Assembly (NCBI GenBank): GCA_000474255.1
Contig: BATO01000066.1
Location: 1 to 34,943, forward strand
Direction of reading: 5' to 3'
Length of the DNA: 34,943 bases
Origin: Aquipseudomonas alcaligenes MRY13-0052
Lineage (GTDB): Bacteria; Pseudomonadota; Gammaproteobacteria; Pseudomonadales; Pseudomonadaceae
How positions within the stretch are numbered: position 1 is the stretch's first letter; the number at the start of each line of letters is the position of its first letter. The translations under genes and the position numbers were made by a program. Under the pieces are notes generated by a model. The model saw only the letters and a list, made by a program, of their open reading frames with translations, ran no database searches and had not been told where the DNA came from. Shown in pieces: positions 15,769 through 24,560 of the stretch.

Positions 15769-16773
15769 ATGGCAAGTAGCGACCTGATTCTCTACAGCAC
15801 GGACGATGGTCTGGCACAACTCACACTGCGCGAACTGGATGGCCAGGTCTGGCTCACACAACTGGAAATGGCCGAGCTGTATCAAACCAGCAAGCAGAAC
15901 ATCGGCAAGCACGTCCAATCCATCATTACTGATGGGGAGCTGGCTGAAGAGGCAGTTGTAAACCAGAAGTTTACAACTGCCTCTGACGGCAAGAGCTACC
16001 TGACCCACCTCTATGCACTGCCGATGATCATTGCAGTGGGCTACCGCGTGCGCTCCACCCGTGCCACCCAGTTCCGCCAGTGGGCCACGCGCACCCTCGG
16101 CGAATACCTGCAGAAGGGCTTCGTGATGGACGATGCCCGCTTGGGAGAGCCTCGCTGGGACTACTTCGATGAGCTGCTCAAGCGCATCCGTGACATACGG
16201 GCCTCGGAGAAGCGCTTCTATCAGAAGGTGCGCGACCTCTTCACTCTGGCCGAGGACTATCGCGCCAATGAGCAGGACACCGCATTCCTGTTTGCCGAGG
16301 TGCAAAACAAGCTGTTCTTTGCCGTTACCGGTCACACGGCAGCAGAGCTGATCGTTCGGAGAGCCGATGCCAGCGCCGCGAATATGAACCTGCTGAGCTT
16401 CAAGGGAGATCGCGTGCGCAAGGCTGATGTGGTGGTAGCCAAGAATTACCTGAATGCCGAGGAGTTGGAGCAGCTCAACCGCCTGGTCGGCATGTTCCTG
16501 GATTTCGCCGAGCTACGGGCGGAGCAACGCCAACACCTCCAGCTCGCCGACTGGCGTCGATACATCGACAACTTCCTGGCCTTTAACGAGCAGCCCTTGC
16601 TTCGTACGACCGGCAGCGTGAGCCACGAGCAAATGAAGCAAGTGGCGCATGAGCGTTACGAAAGTTTCGACCAACACCGCCGCAATGCAGAGGCGATCCT
16701 GGCCGACACTCAGGAACTCAAAGAGCTGGAGCGCCTAGCGAAACGCCTGGGCACCAAAAAAACAGGCGAGTAA
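15769..16773 (+). CDS. RhuM family protein (virulence-associated, unknown biochemical role)
   Basis: This 334-residue protein of the RhuM family (PF13310) was named from a Salmonella pathogenicity island gene. Conserved parts are visible: MAELYQTSKQNIGKHVQSII (34-53, HTH-like), NQKFTTASDGKSY (65-77), MIIAVGYRVRS (86-96), FRQWATRTLGEYLQKGF (102-118), and the central NKLFFAVTGHTAAELI region. ATG at 15769 gives the family-typical N-terminus; a longer reading to 15694 adds an unlikely basic tail. It stands alone between the SDR pair and gspM. RhuM genes often sit in mobile or restriction-modification contexts, but no partner is here. A perfect 15-bp inverted repeat lies within codons 60-72. Confidence 0.85.
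   Translation: MASSDLILYSTDDGLAQLTLRELDGQVWLTQLEMAELYQTSKQNIGKHVQSIITDGELAEEAVVNQKFTTASDGKSYLTHLYALPMIIAVGYRVRSTRATQFRQWATRTLGEYLQKGFVMDDARLGEPRWDYFDELLKRIRDIRASEKRFYQKVRDLFTLAEDYRANEQDTAFLFAEVQNKLFFAVTGHTAAELIVRRADASAANMNLLSFKGDRVRKADVVVAKNYLNAEELEQLNRLVGMFLDFAELRAEQRQHLQLADWRRYIDNFLAFNEQPLLRTTGSVSHEQMKQVAHERYESFDQHRRNAEAILADTQELKELERLAKRLGTKKTGE
15948..15984. repeat. Perfect 15-bp inverted repeat inside the RhuM gene
   Basis: AGAGGCAGTTGTAAA (15948-15962) and TTTACAACTGCCTCT (15970-15984) pair without mismatch around the 7-nt loop CCAGAAG. This is far longer than chance hairpins in the window and lies in coding sequence for the conserved EEAVVNQKFTTAS segment. It could form in mRNA and slow translation, or be a DNA target site. 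Confidence 0.8.
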
Positions 16774-16850
16774 GGCCACCAAGCCGAGAGGCGCCTGAAC
16801 GCTGCCCGACGAGAGTCGCGTCGCTAGACGGTCCGCCCTGACGGCCACCC

Positions 16851-17384
16851 TCAGCCCCCCTGCCCCGCCACCATCAGCGTCAGCCGCGCATCCACCTTGC
16901 CGGTGGCCACCTTGTCGAGGCTGGCTTCGGTGAGGGTCACGCCGCGCTTATCCAGCTCGGCCAGCCACTTCAGCATCGATTCGAACGAGGCCTGGGTCAG
17001 GGTGACCAGCAGGCCGCCGTTGCCTTCGTTGTCGAAGCGCTCCAGGGTCAGCCCCTGCTTCTGCGCGGTGCTGGTGACCAGGCCCTGGAGCTGCTCGGGG
17101 GCCAGCTCCACCTGGGCGCTGGCAGCCTGGCGGCGGGCCTGGCCGGCGTTGGCCTGGATGTAGGTGAACAGCGCCTGCTGCTGTTGCTGGTAGGCGCGGG
17201 CACGCTCGACCCGGGCGGCCACCGGCGACCAGACCGCCAGGTAGAACAGCGCCAGGGCGAGGAAACCGCCCAGCAGCTGCAGGGCCAGGCGATCACGCGG
17301 CGGCAGGTGCTGCCAGCGCTGCCACAGGGGGGATTGCTCCAGCCCTTCGCGCAGGCGCGTGCGGATGTCCGTCAGGGCGTTCAT
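16851..17384 (-). CDS. gspM: Type II secretion system protein M (XcpZ)
   Basis: The 177-residue inner-membrane protein of the type II secretion platform has a short cytoplasmic N-terminus, one membrane helix (about 33-55, LALQLLGGFLALALFYLAVW) and a periplasmic ferredoxin-like domain (about 85-175). It partners with GspL and helps hold it in the platform. It is the last gene of the gsp block, and its start overlaps the gspL stop by 4 bp (17381-17384). No gspN follows; the next gene is the convergent RhuM. Confidence 0.9.
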   Translation of the reverse strand: MNALTDIRTRLREGLEQSPLWQRWQHLPPRDRLALQLLGGFLALALFYLAVWSPVAARVERARAYQQQQQALFTYIQANAGQARRQAASAQVELAPEQLQGLVTSTAQKQGLTLERFDNEGNGGLLVTLTQASFESMLKWLAELDKRGVTLTEASLDKVATGKVDARLTLMVAGQGG

Positions 17385-18487
17385 GCGCCACCTCCCAGTA
17401 CCACGCGGGCGGTCACGCCCCCTTCTTCACGGCTGGCCGAACCCAGCTGCACGCTGAGGCCGGCCTTGACCAGGCGCTTGCGCAGCTTCTCCAGGTCGGA
17501 GAAATCCTTGGCACGGACCTGCAACGCCAGGTCGCCACGGGTCTGGCTGTAGTCGACGTTGGTCACCGTCAGCGCCGCCTGGGCTTCGGCTATGGCGCTG
17601 GAGGCCTGGTCCAGCAGGCTGATGAAGCCCCCCTGCGCGCGGGTGCCCTGGCTGAGGTGCTCGGCGAACTGGGCCTTGAGGTTGACGATGCGCTTGTCCT
17701 CGGGGAACAGCTGGCGATAGAGGGCGTGGCTGGATTCGACATAGGCATCGCCACTGCGCTCCAGCAGCCAGGCCTGCACCAGGTTGAAGGCCAGGAACAG
17801 CACCACGCTGACGCCAGCGAGGGCCGCGAGGGGGCGCCAGGCCGCCCAGGCGCGGCTTTCGGTGCGCGGGGCGAACTCGCCCTGGGCCAGGTCGATGGCG
17901 CCAGCACGGCCGGCAGCCAGCAGGCGGTAGGGCTCGGCCTCTTCCCGTGGCTGGGTCTCGGGCGCGCATAGGGCGCCGAGGGATGGCCAGTGGGCCAGGG
18001 GGAAGGCCAGGCGGGTGTCGCAGGCACCGCCCAGCAGCGCCCGCTCGCCGATCACCAGCAACTGCTCGCCATCACGGGGCAGCAGGTCGGCGTCCACATG
18101 GATGGCGGCGACCTTCACGCCGAAGTCTTCCAGCTCCTCCAGCCAGGCGGCCAACTGGGCACGGCGCAGCACCAGCACCGGGTAGCGGCCATCGGCCAAC
18201 TGGGCGCCCAGGGCCAGGTGGAACAGCTCGACATCCTCGGCGAGCATTTCCTCCACCGCATAGGGCAGCGCCTGGTGCATCAGCCGCGCCTTCTGCGTCG
18301 GCAGGCCCACCACGAAGGCACTGGCCATTTCCATGGGCAGCACCAGCGCCACCGGCCGCCCCTGGAGCAGCGCGGCGCATTCGGCCAGCGGCAGGCTGCG
18401 GCCCTCACCGGTCGCTTCCTGCCAGTGCACCTGGCAGGCGGGGCCGAGGACCGCCCCGCCGACGGGCGGGATGAATAGGCAATCCAT
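17381..18487 (-). CDS. gspL: Type II secretion system protein L (XcpY)
   Basis: This protein of about 368 residues has a cytoplasmic actin-like domain (about 1-205) that binds the GspE ATPase, one membrane helix (about 215-245, LAALAGVSVVLFLAFNLVQAWLL) and a periplasmic domain (about 290-370). It links ATP hydrolysis to pseudopilus assembly. I chose ATG at 18487 because AGGA lies 9 nt before it. An ATG at 18493 overlaps the gspK stop as ATGA but has its ribosome site only 3 nt away. Confidence 0.92.
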   Translation of the reverse strand: MDCLFIPPVGGAVLGPACQVHWQEATGEGRSLPLAECAALLQGRPVALVLPMEMASAFVVGLPTQKARLMHQALPYAVEEMLAEDVELFHLALGAQLADGRYPVLVLRRAQLAAWLEELEDFGVKVAAIHVDADLLPRDGEQLLVIGERALLGGACDTRLAFPLAHWPSLGALCAPETQPREEAEPYRLLAAGRAGAIDLAQGEFAPRTESRAWAAWRPLAALAGVSVVLFLAFNLVQAWLLERSGDAYVESSHALYRQLFPEDKRIVNLKAQFAEHLSQGTRAQGGFISLLDQASSAIAEAQAALTVTNVDYSQTRGDLALQVRAKDFSDLEKLRKRLVKAGLSVQLGSASREEGGVTARVVLGGGA

Positions 18488-18489
18488 GG

Positions 18490-19467
18490 TCATTCTTCCT
18501 GTGGTTCGAGGGGCGCCTGGGCCAGGTAGCCCGGCTGCCCGAGATCACGCTTGAGCACGCGGACCACGCCCTTCGGGTCGCGCTGCAGGGTGCTGAGCAA
18601 TACCACCTTGCGCTCCCCCAGGCGCACTTCGCTGCGCACCTGGAAATAGGCGCTGCCCACCCCCAGCCCCGCCGCGCGCACGCCGGTGCCGGCCATGGCC
18701 GGTTGGTCGAGGAAGGCGCGGATGTCCGGGTAGCCTTCACGCCCGCGCCCGCTGACCAGCGATTGGGCGGCGCCCGGGTCGAGGTTGTCGGCGAGGCAGG
18801 AGAGCACCAGGGGGCTGGCGGTGTTGACGTTGAGCGGCACCTTGGCCGGCAGCGTGGAGACCCAGGGCGCGAGCAGGCGGTAATCCTCCTCGCTCATGTC
18901 CAGCAGCAGGCGCAGTTCGGAGACGTCCTGCAGCTCGCGGCCGGCGGTGCGGTAAGGGGGTTGGGCCAGCAGGTACTGGTTGTCTTCGGCGCCGTATTCG
19001 CCGCTGGGCTCCTGGTCCTTGTCCAACCAGTCCACCAGGCGGTCGGCGTAGGGCTTCTCGATCTTCAGGCGCAGCAGCAGGCGGTTGAAGCGCTCGACGG
19101 AGAGCTTGTCCACCTTGTCGCCCTGCACCAGGCTGTTGAGGTTGAAGCGCCCGGCCAGGTCTTCGATGTGCACGCCGATCTCGCCCTGGTCGATGGGGAA
19201 TACCGGCAGCGGGCGGGCCCAGTCCTCCAAGGGGTGGTCGATGGGTGCGCGCGGGTCGCTGCCCGGTTTCTTCAGGTCGCGCAGCAGCACCGACTGGCCC
19301 AGGGCCTCGCCGCCCAGGGCGTAGTGCCAGGCCTGCTGGATGGCGATGCGGTTGGCGGCGCCACGGATCGACAGCTGCTGGCGGAGGATGAGCCCCGCGC
19401 AGATGACGGTGACGATGGAGACCACCAGCAGCACGGTGACCAGGGCGACGCCCCGCTGGCGGGTCAT
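18490..19467 (-). CDS. gspK: Type II secretion minor pseudopilin K (XcpX)
   Basis: The 325-residue protein has the prepilin peptide MTRQRG|VALVTVLLVVS. The mature position 5 is Thr and not Glu, as is typical of GspK, which caps the pseudopilus tip with GspI and GspJ. A large periplasmic alpha-helical domain follows (about 60-325), typical of T2SSK with its metal-binding region (QYLLAQPP...LPAKVPLNVNTASP). The start at 19467 forms an ATGA overlap with the gspJ stop (19464-19467); the longer reading to 19698 lies within gspJ and is an artefact. Confidence 0.93.
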   Translation of the reverse strand: MTRQRGVALVTVLLVVSIVTVICAGLILRQQLSIRGAANRIAIQQAWHYALGGEALGQSVLLRDLKKPGSDPRAPIDHPLEDWARPLPVFPIDQGEIGVHIEDLAGRFNLNSLVQGDKVDKLSVERFNRLLLRLKIEKPYADRLVDWLDKDQEPSGEYGAEDNQYLLAQPPYRTAGRELQDVSELRLLLDMSEEDYRLLAPWVSTLPAKVPLNVNTASPLVLSCLADNLDPGAAQSLVSGRGREGYPDIRAFLDQPAMAGTGVRAAGLGVGSAYFQVRSEVRLGERKVVLLSTLQRDPKGVVRVLKRDLGQPGYLAQAPLEPQEE

Positions 19468-20180
19468 GCGCCCTTCTCCTTGCCATCGTCGGGCTTGGGG
19501 GTCGGCTTCTTGTCGTCGTCGGGCGTGGTGCCGCCTTCGCTGGGCTGTTCTTCGATGCCCATCTCCGGCAGCCGGTAGAGCCGGGTCAGCCCGCCGTAGT
19601 GGCGGTGCTCCAGCTTGAGCTCGACCGCCACCGGCAGGCGCCCACGGGCCTTGGCCGGGTCGGAGTCGCCCAGGCTCGGCGGCCACTGTTCCTGCCACTG
19701 GCCCTTGTCGTCGAGGTAGCGCAGTTCCACCGAGCTGACGCCTTCGAGCACCTTCTGCACCCGGGGCGGGCTGTCCACCGCCTGGTCGAGCACGGACCAG
19801 TACACGCGCTCCAGGGTCGAGCCGGCCAGGCGCCAGCGCACCCGCTGCAACTGGGAGCGGGTGCTGCCCAGGGGGTTGCGCCAGCCGGCGCGGCTGAATT
19901 CGAGGGCGGCGGTGCCGTCGGTGGCACCCAGCTCGCCGACCAGGGCACCGCGTTCGTCGCCGTAGGCGTCGCGCACCACGCGCGGCAGTGCCTGGCCCAG
20001 GTCACGGTCGATGGAGGCGAAGGCACGGCCCAGTTCGCGCAGGGATTTCTCATGCTCGCGGGTCACCTCGTCGGCCTTCATCACCGTTTCCAGCATGCGG
20101 TAGGTGCCGAGGCCGAGCAGGGCGAAGATGCCGATGGCGATCATCACTTCCAGCAGGGTGAAGCCGCGTTGCCGGTTCAT
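19464..20180 (-). CDS. gspJ: Type II secretion minor pseudopilin J (XcpW)
   Basis: The 238-residue pseudopilin has leader MNRQRG|FTLLEVMIAIGIF, with Glu at mature position 5, and a globular domain matching GspJ (RAFASIDRDLGQALPR, YWSVLDQAVDSPP, VELRYLDDKGQWQEQWPP). It ends in a low-complexity, strongly charged tail (about 206-238) rich in Asp, Lys, Pro and Gly. I do not recall a tail of this kind in XcpW. The start overlaps the gspI stop by 4 bp (20177-20180). It is processed by a prepilin peptidase encoded elsewhere. Confidence 0.93.
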   Translation of the reverse strand: MNRQRGFTLLEVMIAIGIFALLGLGTYRMLETVMKADEVTREHEKSLRELGRAFASIDRDLGQALPRVVRDAYGDERGALVGELGATDGTAALEFSRAGWRNPLGSTRSQLQRVRWRLAGSTLERVYWSVLDQAVDSPPRVQKVLEGVSSVELRYLDDKGQWQEQWPPSLGDSDPAKARGRLPVAVELKLEHRHYGGLTRLYRLPEMGIEEQPSEGGTTPDDDKKPTPKPDDGKEKGA

Positions 20181-20572
20181 CCACGCACCGCCAGGAAGCC
20201 GGTGAGGCTGAACACCGAGCGCTCCTTGATCGGCGCACTGGCGCCACGCTCGGGCTTGGGCGCCACCCAGACGGTGACGCGGCGCAGGCCCTTGTCGCTG
20301 GTGGCTTCGATCTCGCTGTGGGTTTCCCACTGGCGGCCGCCGTATTCCAGCACCTTGTCCTCGCGGCCTTCACCCGGGGTGGGCTGCTTGATCTGCAGTT
20401 CGGTGACGCGGTTGTCGGCGATCCAGCCGGCCAGGGTCTTGTCTTCCAGTTGCCCGGCGACGATCAGGCTGCGGCTGGCGGCAGTCAGCACCGAGGCGGC
20501 GACCGTGGCGAAGATGGCCAGGGCCACCAGCACCTCCAGCAAGGTGAAGCCACGGGCACGGCGCATGCTCAT
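20177..20572 (-). CDS. gspI: Type II secretion minor pseudopilin I (XcpV)
   Basis: This 131-residue minor pseudopilin has leader MSMRRARG|FTLLEVLVALAIFATVAASVL and a small beta-rich domain (about 40-131) of T2SSI type. It starts the tip complex with GspJ and GspK. ATG at 20572 overlaps the gspH stop (20569-20572); a second ATG two codons in (20566) is also possible. The compact overlaps of H, I, J and K suggest coupled translation of tip subunits. Confidence 0.92.
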   Translation of the reverse strand: MSMRRARGFTLLEVLVALAIFATVAASVLTAASRSLIVAGQLEDKTLAGWIADNRVTELQIKQPTPGEGREDKVLEYGGRQWETHSEIEATSDKGLRRVTVWVAPKPERGASAPIKERSVFSLTGFLAVRG

Positions 20573-21132
20573 CGCTCCTTGGCCTGCTCGGCGCTGGGCA
20601 ACTGGTAGCCATCGCTGGCCAGGGCGTAGGCGTTGCCATCGGCCCGGCGTTCTTCCAGGCGCAGGCTGAAGGGCGTGAGCTCGCCGCTGGAGAGGATCAG
20701 CACCTGGGGCACGGGCTTTTCCTTGCGTTTGTCCTTCTCCGGCTCGTCCTTGGCCAGGCCGGGGCGGCTTTCTTCCTTCACCTTGGGCTCGGGCAGCTTG
20801 AGGGCCTCGCCTTCCAGCTCCAGGCTCAGGCGCATCCAGGCGGCGGGGCGGCGTTCCGGGCGGGTGGCGTCATCGGCCCAGGTGCCGGAGGCGTTGTCGT
20901 AGGCCAGCACCCGGTAGCTTTCGGCCGTCACCAGCAGGCCGTATTCGCGGCCGTCCAGCACCGCTTCGTCGGCGAGGATGGCGATGGTCGCCGCCAGGCG
21001 CTCGGCCTCGTCACGCAGCTCGCGGCCGCTGCTGGCATTGCCGTTGGCGAACACGGCCACGCTGACCAGGCAGCCGATGATCACCAGGACCACCAGCAGC
21101 TCGATCAGGGTGAAGCCGCGCCCGCGCTCCAT
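20569..21132 (-). CDS. gspH: Type II secretion minor pseudopilin H (XcpU)
   Basis: The 187-residue protein has leader [20 protein letters not shown] and a T2SSH/FimT-type beta-rich domain. An insert of about 27 residues (about 114-140), dense in Lys, Glu, Asp and Pro, breaks the domain between WMRLSLELEGE and VPQVLILSSGELTPF. It would be surface-exposed. The start codon overlaps the gspG stop by one base (TGATG at 21132). GspH joins the tip complex to the GspG shaft. Confidence 0.92.
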   Translation of the reverse strand: MERGRGFTLIELLVVLVIIGCLVSVAVFANGNASSGRELRDEAERLAATIAILADEAVLDGREYGLLVTAESYRVLAYDNASGTWADDATRPERRPAAWMRLSLELEGEALKLPEPKVKEESRPGLAKDEPEKDKRKEKPVPQVLILSSGELTPFSLRLEERRADGNAYALASDGYQLPSAEQAKER

Positions 21133-21563
21133 CAGTTTTCCCAGTTACCGATATCGGCATCGGCGTCGGTGCCACCTTCCTTGCCGTCGGCGCCGAAGGA
21201 GTACAGGTCGTAGGCGCCCTTGGTGCCGGGGGCCAGGTACTGGTAGGGGTTGCCCCAGGCGTCGACCGGCAGGCGCTTGAGGTAGCCGTCCTTGTTCCAG
21301 TTCTTCGGCTGCGGATTGCCGCTGGGCTTCTTCACCAGCGCTTCCAGGCCCTGTTGGGTGCTGGGGTAGGCGAAGTTGTCGAGCTTGTACATGTCCAGCG
21401 CGGCGCCGATGGCCTTGATGTCGCCCTTGGCGACCGTGACCTTGGCCTGGTCCGGGCGGTTCATCACCTGGGGCACCACCAGCGCGGCGAGGATGCCGAG
21501 GATGACCACCACCACCATGATTTCGATCAGGGTGAAGCCTGCTTGCGTACGGCCTGAGTTCAC
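21132..21563 (-). CDS. gspG: Type II secretion major pseudopilin G (XcpT)
   Basis: This 143-residue major subunit of the pseudopilus piston has leader [28 protein letters not shown] (Glu at mature +5) and a globular domain of GspG type. The C-terminal calcium-site region [20 protein letters not shown] holds the Asp residues that bind Ca in GspG. It looks almost identical to P. aeruginosa XcpT as I remember it, which identifies this block as Xcp rather than Hxc. It lies 4 bp after gspF. Confidence 0.96.
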   Translation of the reverse strand: MNSGRTQAGFTLIEIMVVVVILGILAALVVPQVMNRPDQAKVTVAKGDIKAIGAALDMYKLDNFAYPSTQQGLEALVKKPSGNPQPKNWNKDGYLKRLPVDAWGNPYQYLAPGTKGAYDLYSFGADGKEGGTDADADIGNWEN

Positions 21564-21567
21564 GCGG

Positions 21568-22782
21568 TTACCCCACGAGCTGGTTGAGGGAAAGGATCGG
21601 CAGGAGGATGGCGAGGACGATGACCAGCACCACCGCGCCCATGAACACCAGCATGAAGGGCTCGAACAGCCCCACCAGCATGGCGATGCGGGCAGCCAGG
21701 TCGTTCTCCTGGTTGCGCGCGGTGCGGGCCATCATCTGGTCCAGTTCACCGGATTTTTCACCACTGGCGATCATGTGCAGCATCATCGCGGGGAACTCGC
21801 CGCTCTGCTCCAGGGCGCGGGTCAGGCTGCTGCCTTCGCGCACCTTCTGCGCCGCCACTTCCACCTTGGCGCGGATGGCACGGTTGGCCACCACCTGGGC
21901 GGCGATGCTCAGCGCCTCTACCAGCGGCACGCCGCTCTGGGTGAGGATCGCCAGGGTGGAGGCGAAGCGCGCGGTGTCGGTGGCGCGCACCAGGCGCCCC
22001 ACCAGCGGGATGCGCAGCAGGATGACGTGGAAGCGCAGGCGCGCGCCGTCCCTGCGCAGCGACGCCTTGAGCGCGCTGATGCCGGCCACCGCCAGCAGCA
22101 GGATCAGCCAGCCCCAATGCTTGACCACCTCGCTGGTGGCGATCAGGCCACGGGTCAGGGCCGGCAGCTCCTGCCCGGTGTTGACGAAGACCTTGACCAC
22201 GTCGGGCACCACGTAGCCCAGCAGGAAGCCGACGATGCCGAGGGAGGCGCACATCAGGATCACCGGGTAAAGCAGCGCGAGCTGGACCTTCTGCCGCGAT
22301 TGCTGGCGCTGCTCGGTGTAGTCGGCCAACTGCTCCAGCACCGGGCCGAGGTGGCCGGCGTGCTCACCGGCGGCGACGGTGGCGCGGTACAGGTCGGGAA
22401 AGGCACTGGGGAATTCCTTGAGGGCGCCCGCCAGGCTGTGGCCTTCCAGCACCTTGGAGCGCACTGCCAGCATCATGGCCTTGACCCGGCCGCTCTCGCT
22501 TTGCGCAGCGACGGCGCCGAGCGCCTCTTCGATAGGCATGGCGGCCTGCACCAGGGTGGCCATCTGCCGGGTGAGCAGGGCCAGCTCCATGGCCGAGAGC
22601 CCACGCTGGAAACTCCAGCGGCTGCCCACCGATTCCTGGCGGGTGCGGGTGGGTTTCACGTCCAGCGGGGCGAGCTGGCGGTCACGCAGCAGCTGGCGCA
22701 CCTGGCGGGCGCTGTCGCCCTCCATCACGCCCTTCTTCTGCTGGCCCCGGCTGTCCAGGGCGATGTATTCGAAGGCAGCCAT
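21568..22782 (-). CDS. gspF: Type II secretion inner membrane platform protein F (XcpS)
   Basis: The 404-residue polytopic protein has two T2SSF domains (about 70-195 and 275-395) and three membrane helices (about 170-190, 220-240 and 370-395). The signature [22 protein letters not shown] in the first repeat matches [22 protein letters not shown] in the second. It links the GspE ATPase to pseudopilin assembly. ATG at 22782 directly abuts the gspE stop (22783), so the two are translationally close. Confidence 0.95.
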   Translation of the reverse strand: MAAFEYIALDSRGQQKKGVMEGDSARQVRQLLRDRQLAPLDVKPTRTRQESVGSRWSFQRGLSAMELALLTRQMATLVQAAMPIEEALGAVAAQSESGRVKAMMLAVRSKVLEGHSLAGALKEFPSAFPDLYRATVAAGEHAGHLGPVLEQLADYTEQRQQSRQKVQLALLYPVILMCASLGIVGFLLGYVVPDVVKVFVNTGQELPALTRGLIATSEVVKHWGWLILLLAVAGISALKASLRRDGARLRFHVILLRIPLVGRLVRATDTARFASTLAILTQSGVPLVEALSIAAQVVANRAIRAKVEVAAQKVREGSSLTRALEQSGEFPAMMLHMIASGEKSGELDQMMARTARNQENDLAARIAMLVGLFEPFMLVFMGAVVLVIVLAILLPILSLNQLVG

Positions 22783-24312
<1,530 letters not shown>

Positions 24313-24560
24313 TGCGTTGGAGGCCGACGGACAGCAGGCGGGGTCCCGGCCTGCTAAAGCCTTGAGCGCCATCGCAACCCGGACGGGGAGCGATGGCACG
24401 GTGCAATTAAATCACAGGTGGAGGGGCGATTTGGTGCGGGAGTGCGCAGGGAATACGGCCGTTTGGTCGGAATTACCGGGCAGCAATACACCGAAGGTTT
24501 GTGCTGCGTATCAAGGTTGCTCGCTTGCACGGCGAAGCAACCTTGTGAGTGGGCGTAGCG
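24313..24560. other. Leader region between the immunity-like gene and gspE
   Basis: These 248 bp hold no convincing gene. They contain the hairpin at 24512-24545 next to the upstream gene's stop. A promoter for gspE would have to lie here, or transcription reads through from the toxin operon. I could not find a convincing -35/-10 pair. In P. aeruginosa the xcpP-xcpQ genes diverge from this point; here they are missing. Confidence 0.5.
24512..24545 (-). terminator. Long hairpin downstream of the immunity-like gene
   Basis: CAAGGTTGCT (24512-24521) and AGCAACCTTG (24536-24545) are perfect 10-bp arms, extended by CGC/GCG across a one-base bulge. The hairpin lies 15 bp after the minus-strand stop at 24561, but no T-run follows. 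It could be a Rho-dependent pause, an mRNA-stabilising 3' end, or a weak barrier between the toxin operon and gspE. Confidence 0.45.
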
